Shown: positions 9,231 to 17,245 of the stretch, one piece after another
How positions within the stretch are numbered: position 1 is the first letter of the stretch
Layout of the letters: each line of letters begins with the position of its first letter
Assembly (NCBI GenBank): GCA_014239155.1
Contig: JAAZZQ010000076.1
Coordinates: 1 to 64,000 of the forward strand
Length of the DNA stretch: 64,000 nucleotides
Direction: 5' to 3'
From: Lachnospiraceae bacterium
GTDB lineage: Bacteria > Bacillota > Clostridia > Lachnospirales > Lachnospiraceae
Position numbers and translations under genes: made by a program
The notes under the pieces: model-generated
Told to the model about the DNA's origin: nothing
What the model saw: only the letters and a program-made list of their open reading frames with translations
Database searches by the model: none

Positions 9231-9242
9231 TTACATTTGTAG
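9231..9242 (-). promoter_or_regulatory. BlaI-type operator in front of blaI
   Basis: TTACATTTGTAG matches the two PBP operators (TTACTAATGTAA and TTACAATTGTAA) in 9-10 of 12 positions. It lies just downstream of a possible -10 (TATACT on the minus strand, 9250-9255) and just ahead of the ribosome-binding site, a position suited to repression. Confidence 0.75.
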
Positions 9243-9260
9243 CAAAAATAGTATAGGACC

Positions 9261-9397
9261 ATAAATGAGCAAATCTAAAAACTATACAAAAAATATTGTA
9301 TTTTGTCTTCTGCGCGCGGACAGTTTAAGTATAAAACTTTAATTTTGTCTTTGTATAGAGGACAGTTTTGTGCAAAATTTGAAATTTGCTCATTTAT
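9261..9397 (-). repeat. Inverted-repeat leader element upstream of blaI
   Basis: ATAAATGAGCAAAT (9261-9274) and its exact complement ATTTGCTCATTTAT (9384-9397) bound the element. A second pair, CTATACAAA and TTTGTATAG, is nested inside. Within it, a 28-base direct repeat ending GGACAGTTT occurs twice (9300-9327 and 9342-9369). It could be a small mobile element or a structured leader of the blaI transcript. Confidence 0.6.
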
Positions 9398-9426
9398 AAT
9401 ATAAGATATATTGACAATATTGTCAA
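9398..9426 (-). promoter_or_regulatory. Candidate sigma-A promoter for blaI-blaR1
   Basis: On the minus strand TTGACA (9426-9421), 17 bases, then TATATT (9403-9398). The -35 lies inside the perfect 16-bp palindrome TTGACAATATTGTCAA (9411-9426). Transcription from here would give a leader of about 180 bases containing the inverted-repeat element. Confidence 0.55.
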
Positions 9427-9455
9427 TGCGAAGAGTCAACGGTTACGTTTTTCTT

Positions 9456-9624
9456 GTAATAGTTCAGCTCTTGGCTTCCTGTTACAAGCATCAAGTCATG
9501 CAAAAGCGATTCGTAGTGTCAAAGCACGTCCCGTGGCTTGATGCATTTCTGTCACTACACAGTTTTACATGACTTGTAAAGCCATAATTTGCAGTAAATG
9601 CAAAGTCCTAGACTGAACTGCAAC
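9456..9624 (-). repeat. Structured MITE-like repeat, copy 2 (inverted)
   Basis: Its ends are GTAATAGTTCAG (9456-9467) and CTGAACTGCAAC (9613-9624). The reverse complement of its right half matches copy 1 (765-911) nearly base for base over about 85 positions, including the TTTGCA/TGCAAA hairpin. Its core hairpin is CATCAAGTCATG paired with CGTGGCTTGATG. It overlaps the last codons of the short-chain dehydrogenase gene. Confidence 0.72.
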
Positions 9625-10333
9625 TTTTTCTCTTAATACGATGGAATTGTGGTTTTAGTGTAATGTCTGTGACAATAACCCCCTCTCGCTGTCCAAGAAT
9701 CCATTCTACTGTCATTGCGACTTCCTCTGGAAGAAGGTATGATTCTATCTCATCTCCCTCCCGGAAATCTGCGTTGCGATAGAGATTTGTCTGTGTCATA
9801 TCTGGAAAAATAGTCACTACTTTTACCCCATATTTTCGCGCTTCATCAAATAAACTGTGCGAAAAGCTTGTGAGCCCTGCCTTTGTAGCGCCATAGGCAC
9901 ATCCATGAGGATTGGATTGTGATGCTGTCACAGAGGAAACATTGATGACATAACCTGCATTTTTCTTTAAATGCCGCAAAAGCTGCTGCGTCAAAATCAT
10001 TGGTGCTTCCAGATTTGTTCGCACTAATTTTTTAAGTTTATCCGGACTTAGTTCCTCGTGAGGCCCGTAATATCCAATGCCTGCATTGTTCACTAGGATA
10101 TACACTTGATGCTGTGCCATAATCTGTTTGAGAGATGCACATAATTTATTGGTGTCCAGCACATCACAGACAATTGGATGAACACAATCTTCCGCCTGCC
10201 ATTTTGTCTGTTCAAAATTCCTGCCAATGCCAAACACTTCATATCCAAGCGCGCTTAATTTTTTGCTGATTGCATATCCAATACCAGAGGATGCACCGGT
10301 TACAATTGCTGCTTGTTTTTTTATAATTTCCAT
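9608..10333 (-). CDS. Short-chain dehydrogenase/reductase (SDR)
   Basis: This NAD(P)-dependent oxidoreductase has a classical Rossmann fold. TGASSGIG (12-19) is the cofactor loop, followed by NNAGIGYYG, INVSSVTASQ and the catalytic YGATK. Length (241 aa) is typical. It overlaps the spore photoproduct lyase-like gene upstream by 13 bases, so it is translated as the third gene of that operon. The substrate is unknown. The last residues (about KSCSSV) and the stop codon lie inside repeat copy 2, so the original C-terminus was probably replaced by the insertion. Confidence 0.88.
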   Translation of the reverse strand: MEIIKKQAAIVTGASSGIGYAISKKLSALGYEVFGIGRNFEQTKWQAEDCVHPIVCDVLDTNKLCASLKQIMAQHQVYILVNNAGIGYYGPHEELSPDKLKKLVRTNLEAPMILTQQLLRHLKKNAGYVINVSSVTASQSNPHGCAYGATKAGLTSFSHSLFDEARKYGVKVVTIFPDMTQTNLYRNADFREGDEIESYLLPEEVAMTVEWILGQREGVIVTDITLKPQFHRIKRKSCSSV

Positions 10334-11340
10334 CGAAAAATCTTCTCCTTACAAATTGTTTCCTCTAATTTTTCTGTTAAAAAGCATTCCATCTGCTCCA
10401 TTAAGTTCCTTGGATAATGGCAGTAACCATTATCTTTTTCAAATGGAAACCAGATAACGGCTGACTCTGGATTTTGCTTTCTCATATTTTTTAAATAATC
10501 CTGTGAAATGCGAAACGTTCCAATACTTACATCCATAATTTTTTGCATATCAATTGTGGCAAAAACTTGTTCCAGCATTTCTGCATAATGCAATTGCCAG
10601 TCGGGTATATAAATCATTGGATCAAAGCAGAGCCGGATAGGGCAACCTATGTGTATCAGTTCTGCTGCGCAGGACAGTCTTTCTGACAAAGAAGGAGTAG
10701 AATGTTCATAGGCTTCTATAACTGCTTGCGGAGATAACGTAAAGGCATAGATTACTTCAGGAATTGGGGTAATGTTTTGAATAAAAGATTTATTGGCACT
10801 CTTTGTTCGTATTTCAATCTTTAAATGTTTATGATTTGCTGCAAAAGAATACCATTCTTGCACATAACCTGTGATAGATTCCATAGCCAGTAAATCTGTA
10901 TCATAAGAAATACATAGATATAATGGATGACTTTGCAATATTCGCTCAACTTCCGTAAAAATATCTTCTATGTTTACAAATACAACAATGTTGGCAGAAG
11001 GATACATTCCCTTTAAATAACAATAGGAACAGTCAAAGATACAATTCATGACACAAGAGGCATAGTAAAAATACTGATTGCCAAAACTTTGACAAACGGG
11101 TGCTCCTTCATAGAGTAACGTTCCTTGTTTGGCAGCCAGTATTAGTTTCTGCGCGTTGTGTTGAAGTTGATTGTTCTGTTTGCTTCTACAGAAGACATCT
11201 TTGTAGTGGTTTATTTCAATAATTGTTGCAGAAGGAAATTTTGCCAGAATTTTCTGTGTGCGCGCATGATTTTTAATTGATTTTTGAACATAGATATGTG
11301 AGAAAAATGGGTTAAAATAATCTTCTTTTAAATTCTTCAA
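10321..11340 (-). CDS. splB: Spore photoproduct lyase-like radical SAM protein
   Basis: A radical SAM enzyme of the spore photoproduct lyase type, which repairs the thymine dimer formed in UV-irradiated spores. The cluster motif is CIFDCSYC, the CX3CX2C spacing typical of SPL rather than the usual CX3CX2C with an aromatic-poor context, and it is followed by YLKGMYPSANIVVFVN. Length (339 aa) fits SplB. It sits in an operon, overlapping the nucleosidase-like gene by 29 bases and the SDR gene by 13 bases. The symbol is assigned by motif and length; a paralogue acting on another DNA lesion cannot be excluded. Confidence 0.8.
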   Translation of the reverse strand: MKNLKEDYFNPFFSHIYVQKSIKNHARTQKILAKFPSATIIEINHYKDVFCRSKQNNQLQHNAQKLILAAKQGTLLYEGAPVCQSFGNQYFYYASCVMNCIFDCSYCYLKGMYPSANIVVFVNIEDIFTEVERILQSHPLYLCISYDTDLLAMESITGYVQEWYSFAANHKHLKIEIRTKSANKSFIQNITPIPEVIYAFTLSPQAVIEAYEHSTPSLSERLSCAAELIHIGCPIRLCFDPMIYIPDWQLHYAEMLEQVFATIDMQKIMDVSIGTFRISQDYLKNMRKQNPESAVIWFPFEKDNGYCHYPRNLMEQMECFLTEKLEETICKEKIFRWKL

Positions 11341-12169
11341 AACGCTGTTTGCCCTCTCTTTTATCTTTACAGGGAATCAGATTTTTCTCATACATATCAT
11401 GTATTACAGAAATATAATTGATTCCTGTCAATGTCAAATATTGAACATATTGTTTCATAGAATCTCTCATTGTCTTAGACAAATGCAAATCCGCACAAAA
11501 TGTTTCCAGAAGTTGTTTTTCCTCCTGACACAAATCACTGTTGTGGCTTTTTAATTTTTGTATTATGGTACAAATCCGCAGGACATAATCAATGATACAA
11601 TCCTGATATTGTTCCATTAAAAGTGTTGCGCGCTCCTTAGAAACTTCATCAATAGTGCCTCTGTCAGATACTATTTTTAGAAATATCATCTGATGCGGAC
11701 CAAAGAAATGAACCCCTGCCTGATAGACTGCCGCTGCCTCCATATCATATAAATTTCCAGCAGGAACTGTTGTCGTCTCAAGAGGCTCATTATTAATGTT
11801 CCACGGAAGCATTCCCGTCACAATAGTTCCTTCATAAAAATTGTGGCGGTACAACATATCTGGATAAAAGGTTCTTCCAGTTGCTTTTTCTTTTATTTTA
11901 TTGCACAGGAAGATTCCACTATTTTTTGTGGTGTGTGCGCAGATTCCCACGTTGAGAAGCAAGTCATCTTGTGTCGGTTTGTATACAGAACATACACTGC
12001 CAATTGCGGTTGCAACAGCGATTTCACCCACTCCAGTAATTGTAAGCCGAATACCACATATCTCATTATAAAATTCCTGAAAGCAGGTAGTTTCTTGATT
12101 TTTTATCAGATTGAACTGCTTGATAAAAATATGTGCCTCACAGTAGAGTGCAGTGAAAATATATAGCAT
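11312..12169 (-). CDS. MTA/SAH nucleosidase-like protein with extra C-terminal region
   Basis: The first about 190 residues follow the purine nucleosidase/phosphorylase fold. An opening MLYIFTALYCEA leads to TGVGEIAVATAIGSV, LLNVGICA, and the acidic YDMEAAAVYQAG typical of MTA/SAH nucleosidase-like proteins. A SDRG motif follows. About 80 further residues are mostly helical. As the first gene of the operon it may clear 5'-deoxyadenosine or related nucleosides released by the radical SAM partner, but that is inference. The ATG at 12169 follows AAAGGAA. Confidence 0.75.
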   Translation of the reverse strand: MLYIFTALYCEAHIFIKQFNLIKNQETTCFQEFYNEICGIRLTITGVGEIAVATAIGSVCSVYKPTQDDLLLNVGICAHTTKNSGIFLCNKIKEKATGRTFYPDMLYRHNFYEGTIVTGMLPWNINNEPLETTTVPAGNLYDMEAAAVYQAGVHFFGPHQMIFLKIVSDRGTIDEVSKERATLLMEQYQDCIIDYVLRICTIIQKLKSHNSDLCQEEKQLLETFCADLHLSKTMRDSMKQYVQYLTLTGINYISVIHDMYEKNLIPCKDKREGKQRFEEFKRRLF

Positions 12170-12255
12170 GTATTGTTCCTTTCAGATCGTTTTTTGTCCT
12201 GTAAAAATGATATATTTTCGGTATAGTACTCTTTTAGTCCAATTCTATCGTATAC

Positions 12256-12640
12256 TTATATGGATAATAATTTTGTAACTCGTCTATATCTGTTTTTTCC
12301 TGAATATGTTTTAAGCCAATTTTCATAGTTTGGGTTTTCCCAGACTATGCCATCTTCAAAAACAATTTGTTTGATACAAAGCAATGTGTATACCACTTGA
12401 CTCGGTCCGCCAGTTTCATCTTTTGGAAGGTTCTTCTCTATTTCACCATTATATAGGAACCAGCCGCCGCGATAATTCTCCGTCTCATTGGGTAAAAGGT
12501 TTGCCTTTCGTTGAACAATATTTTCATAACTGATTTTTGCGCTGCTATCAAGGAAATTCCAATATAACTTTAACGGCAAACCATTTTCATTGTAAGCCAA
12601 CATACAATACTGTGCCTCGGCGTGTTCTTTGTTATTCTTA
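12256..12640 (-). pseudogene. C-terminal fragment of a secreted DUF5780-like protein
   Basis: The frame is open from a TAA near 12645 and reads through VKNNKEHAEAQYCMLAY before any strong start; the first Met (12603) has no ribosome-binding site. The body (LPLKLYWNFLDSSAKISYE, then ETGGPSQVVYTLLCIK and WENPNYENWL) resembles the C-terminal domain of small secreted proteins with a DUF5780-type domain. The N-terminal half, with a signal segment and ending TNKTIIEQ, lies at 13448-13771 on the same strand. I infer one gene split by about 0.8 kb. Confidence 0.55.
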
Positions 12641-13054
12641 ACTGTATTTATTTAAGTTTTTATGCAAATACACACCCTTTTTTACTTCTATTACATCATT
12701 TATTATGGCTTGCTGATTTTCTGTTGCCAAAAGGTTGCCACGCATTTATTATAGCAAATCCCAACAAATTAGCAACCGGTTTTTGAAATGTTACGCAACA
12801 AAAGTCCCATTTGAGGATAAAAGGCATAAAATATCGTCAGCACCATTTACATATCTGAAACGCCTTGCAAAATAAGGCATTCGAAAGAGCTAAAACGTAA
12901 CAAATTATAAGCTAAATACCGATTTTCTCTAAAGAACATTAACAAGGAAAAAGCAGACATTTCTTTATACATAGTTTTTTTCTTTGCAAATCCCGATTTT
13001 CTACTTTTCTACAAATAGCAATTAGCAACAAAGAAAGTTGATTTTTAAATCCAT
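12641..13054. other. Non-coding part of the segment splitting the secreted-protein gene
   Basis: No ORF with a ribosome-binding site is seen and no clear terminal inverted repeats were found. The segment is AT-rich. Its boundary with the C-terminal fragment lies near 12610-12645. Confidence 0.35.
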
Positions 13055-13420
13055 TTAATAGTCAAAATTCTTCAACTCAATTCCTCCAATAACATCTGGC
13101 AATGTAACATTATGTATTTCTTTCAAATATTTTTCAAAATACCTAATAAAAAAATCAAAAGCTACATCATCCTGATTACCGTTTATATATAGAATATGAT
13201 TCCACCATATCACATAACCATTTCGAATATCTACTTTTTGCTTTTTCATATACCAATCATCAAAACCGTTAAAATATGAAAATGTATCATGGTTATAATT
13301 CAATGCGTATGATATGCCCTTAATAAAAATATCCAAGCGAACAATAGACCTTTGCCCAAGATACAATTCAGGTCTTTTTTTTATTTTTGCCCAAAATCTT
13401 AATTCATTAAACTCATTCAT
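13055..13420 (-). CDS. Orphan hypothetical protein
   Basis: This 121-residue protein has no signal sequence or membrane segment and is rich in aromatic residues (FWAKIKKRPELYLG; DDWYMKKQ; YVIWWNHILYING). GAGGAG stands 8 bases before ATG 13420, so the gene looks expressed. I do not recognise the family. The size and aromatic content resemble some contact-toxin immunity proteins, which is only a guess. It lies between the two halves of a broken secreted-protein gene, so it arrived with, or as, the inserted DNA. Confidence 0.65.
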   Translation of the reverse strand: MNEFNELRFWAKIKKRPELYLGQRSIVRLDIFIKGISYALNYNHDTFSYFNGFDDWYMKKQKVDIRNGYVIWWNHILYINGNQDDVAFDFFIRYFEKYLKEIHNVTLPDVIGGIELKNFDY

Positions 13421-13447
13421 CAAATTTTCTCCTCATTAAATTCAGAT

Positions 13448-13771
13448 TTATTGCTCTATAATGGTCTTATTGGTATTGTTTGTAAGGATATCGTGGATAT
13501 AAGGTACACCATCTTTATAATGGAGAATATCTGCGCTTTCATGAATAACTATCAGCACTTTTTTATCTGTAGCAAGATTATTTGTGTCTGTATCCAGATT
13601 ACTGATCGCAAGTGTATTGTTGATCATGCTATCTGCTAAATGGTAACTAGAGTCTGACGAGGAGTTATTATCAATTGAAGCGATTGCAGATGGAGCGGAT
13701 GCGTAAATGACAATAAAAATGATAAGGCAGGCAGACAAAAGAGTAAGTATGGCTGTTCGCTTAGGATTCAT
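13448..13771 (-). pseudogene. N-terminal fragment of a secreted/anchored protein
   Basis: The 107-residue product starts with an uncleaved-looking hydrophobic segment (TAILTLLSACLIIFIVIYA, residues 6-24). A Ser/Asn/Asp-rich linker and LIVIHESADILHYKDGVPYI follow before it stops at TNKTIIEQ. AAAGGAA precedes ATG 13771. In related secreted proteins the sequence after NNTNK runs on into the domain found at 12256-12640. I therefore read it as the front half of an interrupted gene rather than a complete short protein. Confidence 0.55.
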
Positions 13772-14098
13772 AATTGCACTATTCCTTTCTTTAAAATTGT
13801 GATATTATAAATAGTAGGAATGATTTTACAACCATTAATAAAATTATTAATTTTTCTACAATTCTTTATTGATATTGGTGCATGAATAAATTATAACAAA
13901 ATATTTATATTGTGACAACTGTTAGTTTTGTGGGATTAAATTAGGATTGGATTTTTTCGAGGTCAGGTAGTTGTTTTTTCATAGAAAAGTAGATGCATAC
14001 TAATTTGATGTCGGCAGCAGCAAACTAAAGGGACTTATCACACTTGATATTGTTCCCTATTGAAAGAAAATTTTTTCAAAATGAGAGGACAATTAAAT
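13772..14098. other. Intergenic region before the broken MFS gene
   Basis: No gene is visible. A GAGAGGA ribosome-binding site at about 14082-14088 belongs to the pseudogene that starts at 14099. The rest is AT-rich and holds no structure I could name. Confidence 0.4.
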
Positions 14099-14578
14099 AT
14101 GAAAAAAATACAGAAATGGAAATTACAGTTTGTCACTGTTGCATTAAGTCAGGCAATTTCAATATTGGGTAACTACAGTGTTCAGCTTGCACTGATTTGA
14201 TGGCTTACAGAGAAAACATCTTCGCCTTTGATGTTTGGGATATCACGGCTTGCTGCTTAGCTCTTAATGTCTTTATTTAGTCCGTTGGCAGGAATTGTGG
14301 CAGACTGTTATAACCGAAAGTTTATCTCTATTTTTTCGGATATGGCAATGAGGATGGTTGCATTGATTTATGCGGTGTTGTTGTTCTTTTTTGACCTGCC
14401 AGTATGGACAGTATTTATTATGCTCTGTGTGAGGTATTGGCAGCACCTTTCAACAGCCAGTCATATAGTCTATTATTCCGCAGATTGTATCAAAAGATCA
14501 ATTGGTGAAAACAAAAGGGTGGGTGTAAATGTATGGTTCTTCATTTCCGGGATTTGTATAATTATGCTTATTACATGA
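14099..14578 (+). pseudogene. Broken MFS efflux transporter
   Basis: From ATG 14099 (GAGAGGA upstream) the frame reads KWKLQFVTVALSQAISILG, then NYSVQLALI, a TGA, WLTEKTSSPLMFGISRLAA, a TAG, and LLMSLFSPLAGIVADCYNRK. This is the N-terminal half of a major facilitator drug exporter of the MefA/enterobactin-exporter type, with the GxxADxxxRK-like loop. The TGA stands where TGG (Trp) is expected. After about 160 codons the homology ends and a third stop follows at 14576. Only about a third of a normal 400-residue transporter remains. Confidence 0.75.
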
Positions 14579-14686
14579 GCAGGCGATTGCCTTTTATTTC
14601 AGGGAGGGATTTTCTATATTGTCAGGGAACTTGAGGAGACTACGAGGGAAAACGAATACACAATGGTTTGGGAGGAAAGTTATAAA

Positions 14687-15115
14687 ATGAATGTGCTAAT
14701 TTATGATACCCTGCCGAGTGAGGCTACGGAAATTAGACGAGCAGTGTTTTTGGAGGAACAGGGATTTCAGGATGAGTTTGATGAGATAGATCAACGTGCA
14801 AGGCATATTGTTTTGTATGACAATAACATTGCCGCTGCAACATGTCGCTTTTTTGAAGATAAGACTGCTGGAAACTATATAATTGGACGAATTGCGGTAA
14901 TGAGACAATATCGTGGGAAAAATCTTGGCTCCTTTATATTAAAATGTGCTGAGACAGAAATTGAGAAAAGCGGCGGCAAATGTATTTTGCTGCATGCGCA
15001 GGCTGGGGCTGTAAAATTCTATGAAAAGAATGGTTATAAACAGTGCAGTGAAATGGATTTTGAGCAATCCTGCCCGCATTTTTGGATGCATAAGATACTC
15101 AGAGACTGTCAGTAA
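14687..15115 (+). CDS. GNAT-family N-acetyltransferase
   Basis: An acetyl-CoA-dependent transferase of about 142 residues, resembling the ElaA/YjcF type. The CoA-binding loop is seen as RIAVMRQYRGKNLGSFILK, and the C-terminal FYEKNGYKQ is typical. It opens with FLEEQGFQDEFDEID. I chose ATG 14687 because GGAGG lies 11 bases upstream; the earlier ATG 14663 has none. The acceptor is unknown. A hairpin terminator follows the stop codon. Confidence 0.85.
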   Translation: MNVLIYDTLPSEATEIRRAVFLEEQGFQDEFDEIDQRARHIVLYDNNIAAATCRFFEDKTAGNYIIGRIAVMRQYRGKNLGSFILKCAETEIEKSGGKCILLHAQAGAVKFYEKNGYKQCSEMDFEQSCPHFWMHKILRDCQ

Positions 15116-15124
15116 ATAAAAGAG

Positions 15125-15168
15125 AATGGCGGTTTTATATTTACATAAATCTGCCATTTTTGAATTTT
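15125..15168 (+). terminator. Terminator after the GNAT gene
   Basis: AATGGCGG (15125-15132) pairs with CTGCCATT (15151-15158) and is followed by TTTTGAATTTTTG, a usable T-run. Confidence 0.6.
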
Positions 15169-15503
15169 TGTAATGCACATTAGAACCATTCTTGCATAAT
15201 ACCATTAACACTATATCATACCTGCGATGACGTGCGTAGTTTGCGCAAGTTTGTTATTTTTCTATTGAAATCTGGTCACTGTATCTCTATTTGTCTATGC
15301 TGCTTATTGATACGATTCAGTAACAGGCTAATTCTTTATAAGTGTTATTTTCTAATGGTTTTTCAAAATCAAGGCGGTCAATTAGGACAATTGTCAATAT
15401 CTTCCAAAAGAAAGGTGGTCATAAGGAATAGAATAGTAGCTTTCTATAATATTGAGATAGTAAATATAAATTTAAGTATCAGTGCTGTGCCAAACTTTGA
15501 CGC
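15169..15503. other. Intergenic region before the DUF5722-like gene
   Basis: A 93-codon open frame exists here but has no ribosome-binding site and an unnatural composition, so I do not call it a gene. No repeats or strong hairpins were seen. Confidence 0.4.
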
Positions 15504-15532
15504 TTGCAAATAAATAGGTGAAATGCTATAAT
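15504..15532 (+). promoter_or_regulatory. Promoter of the secreted DUF5722-like gene
   Basis: TTGCAA (15504-15509), 17 bases, then TATAAT (15527-15532), with an extended -10 (TGC before TATAAT). The start codon is 50 bases downstream. Confidence 0.65.
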
Positions 15533-15581
15533 CTTTGTATTTAGAAACAAGTTCATATTATTTTTTATGTGGAGGTATCGA

Positions 15582-17189
15582 ATGAAGAGAAAAATTACTT
15601 TCTGGGCAGCACTCTGCATGGTCTTTGTATGTTTTATGTCTCTGACCGCAGCCGCTGCTGGAACAGCAACGATTAACCAATGTATTATCAGTGGCGATAA
15701 CCAGATAACGGTCGTTGCCACAGTGTCTGGCGTGACAAGTGATGACGGAAATCTGTATCTTTTTGAGATGAAACAATACCAAAATGATATTAAAGGAAGA
15801 ACTGATTTCTGTGCGACTGCAGCCAATGCGCCTGTGGTTACATTTGTGACAACACTTGATCATGGAACAATCAATTCCAAACTTTGTTCAAAATTTATTG
15901 TGGCAGCACCACAAGGTGGAACATTTGTACCTGTTAGCCAACAATTTTATATCACAAACCCAGAAGCCATTGCGAAACACACAGCACCAAACCCTGTAAC
16001 TACGTCTATTAAAGGAATTACAGCGGATAACAATGCAATGAGTGCAATTACCGATCTTGGCATACAGCATGTAAGTTATGAGCTGGCAATTGACAGATTT
16101 TTCCAACCTGGTCCTGCGCTTCCTTATACTTACAATGGAAAAGACTATGTTTTTAACCAGACGATTGTGGCAGAATATGATCTGATTATGGGTATCTTTG
16201 CCACGCAAAATGTTGAAGTCACAATGAACATTGTCAACTATTTTCATCCGGAAACAGCATTTACTGTCAAGCCATCTGGACGTGTTGGTGGATATAGACA
16301 CTATGCATTTAACACGGATGAGCAGCAGGGGGCAGAGTACATTCAAGCACTGATGTCTTTCCTCGCATCGCGTTACAGCAACCCAGCAACTGGAATTATT
16401 TCTAACTGGGCAATCGGTAATGAAGTCAACAACAATAATCCTTGGTATTTTGCTGGAAATTACAATGTAACAAATTTTACGCATGAGTATGAGAAGGCTT
16501 TCCGTTTGTGCTATAACACAATTAAGAGTGAGAATGCAAATGCCAGAGTGCTTACTTGCGTAGACCAGAGATGGAACTGGGAAGACGGAACGAAAAACCA
16601 GTATGGCGCAAGAAAATTTATGGATGCATTTAATACAGATATTGTTTCCCACGGAAATATTGATTGGGGCGTGGCATGGCATCCACATCCAGTTCCACTT
16701 ACTGCGGCAAAATTCTGGAATATGCCAACCAACTATAAACGGCTGAATTTAATTGACCACACACCAAATACAAAGATGATTAATCCACAGAACTTGGAAG
16801 TGTTTACCTCCTATTTAAGTCAGCCATCTTTCCTTGCACCAAATGGTCAAGTACGATACATTATTATCTCAGAGATTTTATTTAACTCTATGACCTCCGA
16901 CGAGGCAACACAGGCGGCATCTTTTGCCTATGCATACAAACTTGCAGAAAAGAATCCACTTATCAAAGGATTTATAGTACATAGGGCAGTGGATAATGTA
17001 TATGAGAAAAACTCGGACAAGATTGCCTGCGGCCTATTTAACTGTGATGAAAATGGACAGGTTACAACACAGAAGATGATTTACAATGTCGTGAAATTTA
17101 TTGATACCCCTGAATCGGCGGCTTACACACAATTTGCGCTTCCTATAATTGGCGCTTCAAGTTGGCAAGCGCTTGGTGTCAATCCATAA
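15582..17189 (+). CDS. Secreted GH-A-like TIM-barrel protein (DUF5722 type)
   Basis: A signal peptide (about residues 1-27, ending near TAAAA) marks this 535-residue protein as exported. After a short beta-rich domain, the body has features of clan A glycoside hydrolases. ISNWAIGNEVNNNNPW carries an Asn-Glu pair like the acid/base motif, and YIIISEILFN ends a strand with a Glu in the nucleophile position. WGVAWHPHPVP lies between them. It matches my memory of the DUF5722 family, whose substrate is not established. GGAGG stands 6 bases before ATG 15582. It is transcribed alone, from the promoter at 15504 to a strong terminator. Confidence 0.8.
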   Translation: MKRKITFWAALCMVFVCFMSLTAAAAGTATINQCIISGDNQITVVATVSGVTSDDGNLYLFEMKQYQNDIKGRTDFCATAANAPVVTFVTTLDHGTINSKLCSKFIVAAPQGGTFVPVSQQFYITNPEAIAKHTAPNPVTTSIKGITADNNAMSAITDLGIQHVSYELAIDRFFQPGPALPYTYNGKDYVFNQTIVAEYDLIMGIFATQNVEVTMNIVNYFHPETAFTVKPSGRVGGYRHYAFNTDEQQGAEYIQALMSFLASRYSNPATGIISNWAIGNEVNNNNPWYFAGNYNVTNFTHEYEKAFRLCYNTIKSENANARVLTCVDQRWNWEDGTKNQYGARKFMDAFNTDIVSHGNIDWGVAWHPHPVPLTAAKFWNMPTNYKRLNLIDHTPNTKMINPQNLEVFTSYLSQPSFLAPNGQVRYIIISEILFNSMTSDEATQAASFAYAYKLAEKNPLIKGFIVHRAVDNVYEKNSDKIACGLFNCDENGQVTTQKMIYNVVKFIDTPESAAYTQFALPIIGASSWQALGVNP

Positions 17190-17193
17190 AAGA

Positions 17194-17245
17194 TAAAAAG
17201 AAAATCGAGCAGAGAGGATTTTCCCTACTCGATTTTCTTTTTATT
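17194..17245. terminator. Strong bidirectional terminator
   Basis: AAAAAGAAAATCGAG pairs with CTCGATTTTCTTTTT, with T-runs in both directions. It separates the convergent DUF5722-like and LRR genes; the LRR stop codon (17241) lies at its edge. A degenerate copy occurs at 20190-20245 behind the LRR pseudogene. Confidence 0.85.

Noticed and set aside
9300-9369. Two spaced direct repeats that might suggest a small CRISPR array
   Set aside because: Only two imperfect units occur, there is no further spacer and no cas gene, and they lie inside an inverted-repeat element.
14204-14206. In-frame TGA in the MFS gene as possible Trp or selenocysteine recoding
   Set aside because: A TAG follows soon after and most of the protein is missing, and other genes in the window use TGA as a normal stop.
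15232-15513. A 93-codon open frame on the + strand
   Set aside because: It has no ribosome-binding site, an odd residue mix and no recognisable domain, and it lies across the promoter of the next gene.
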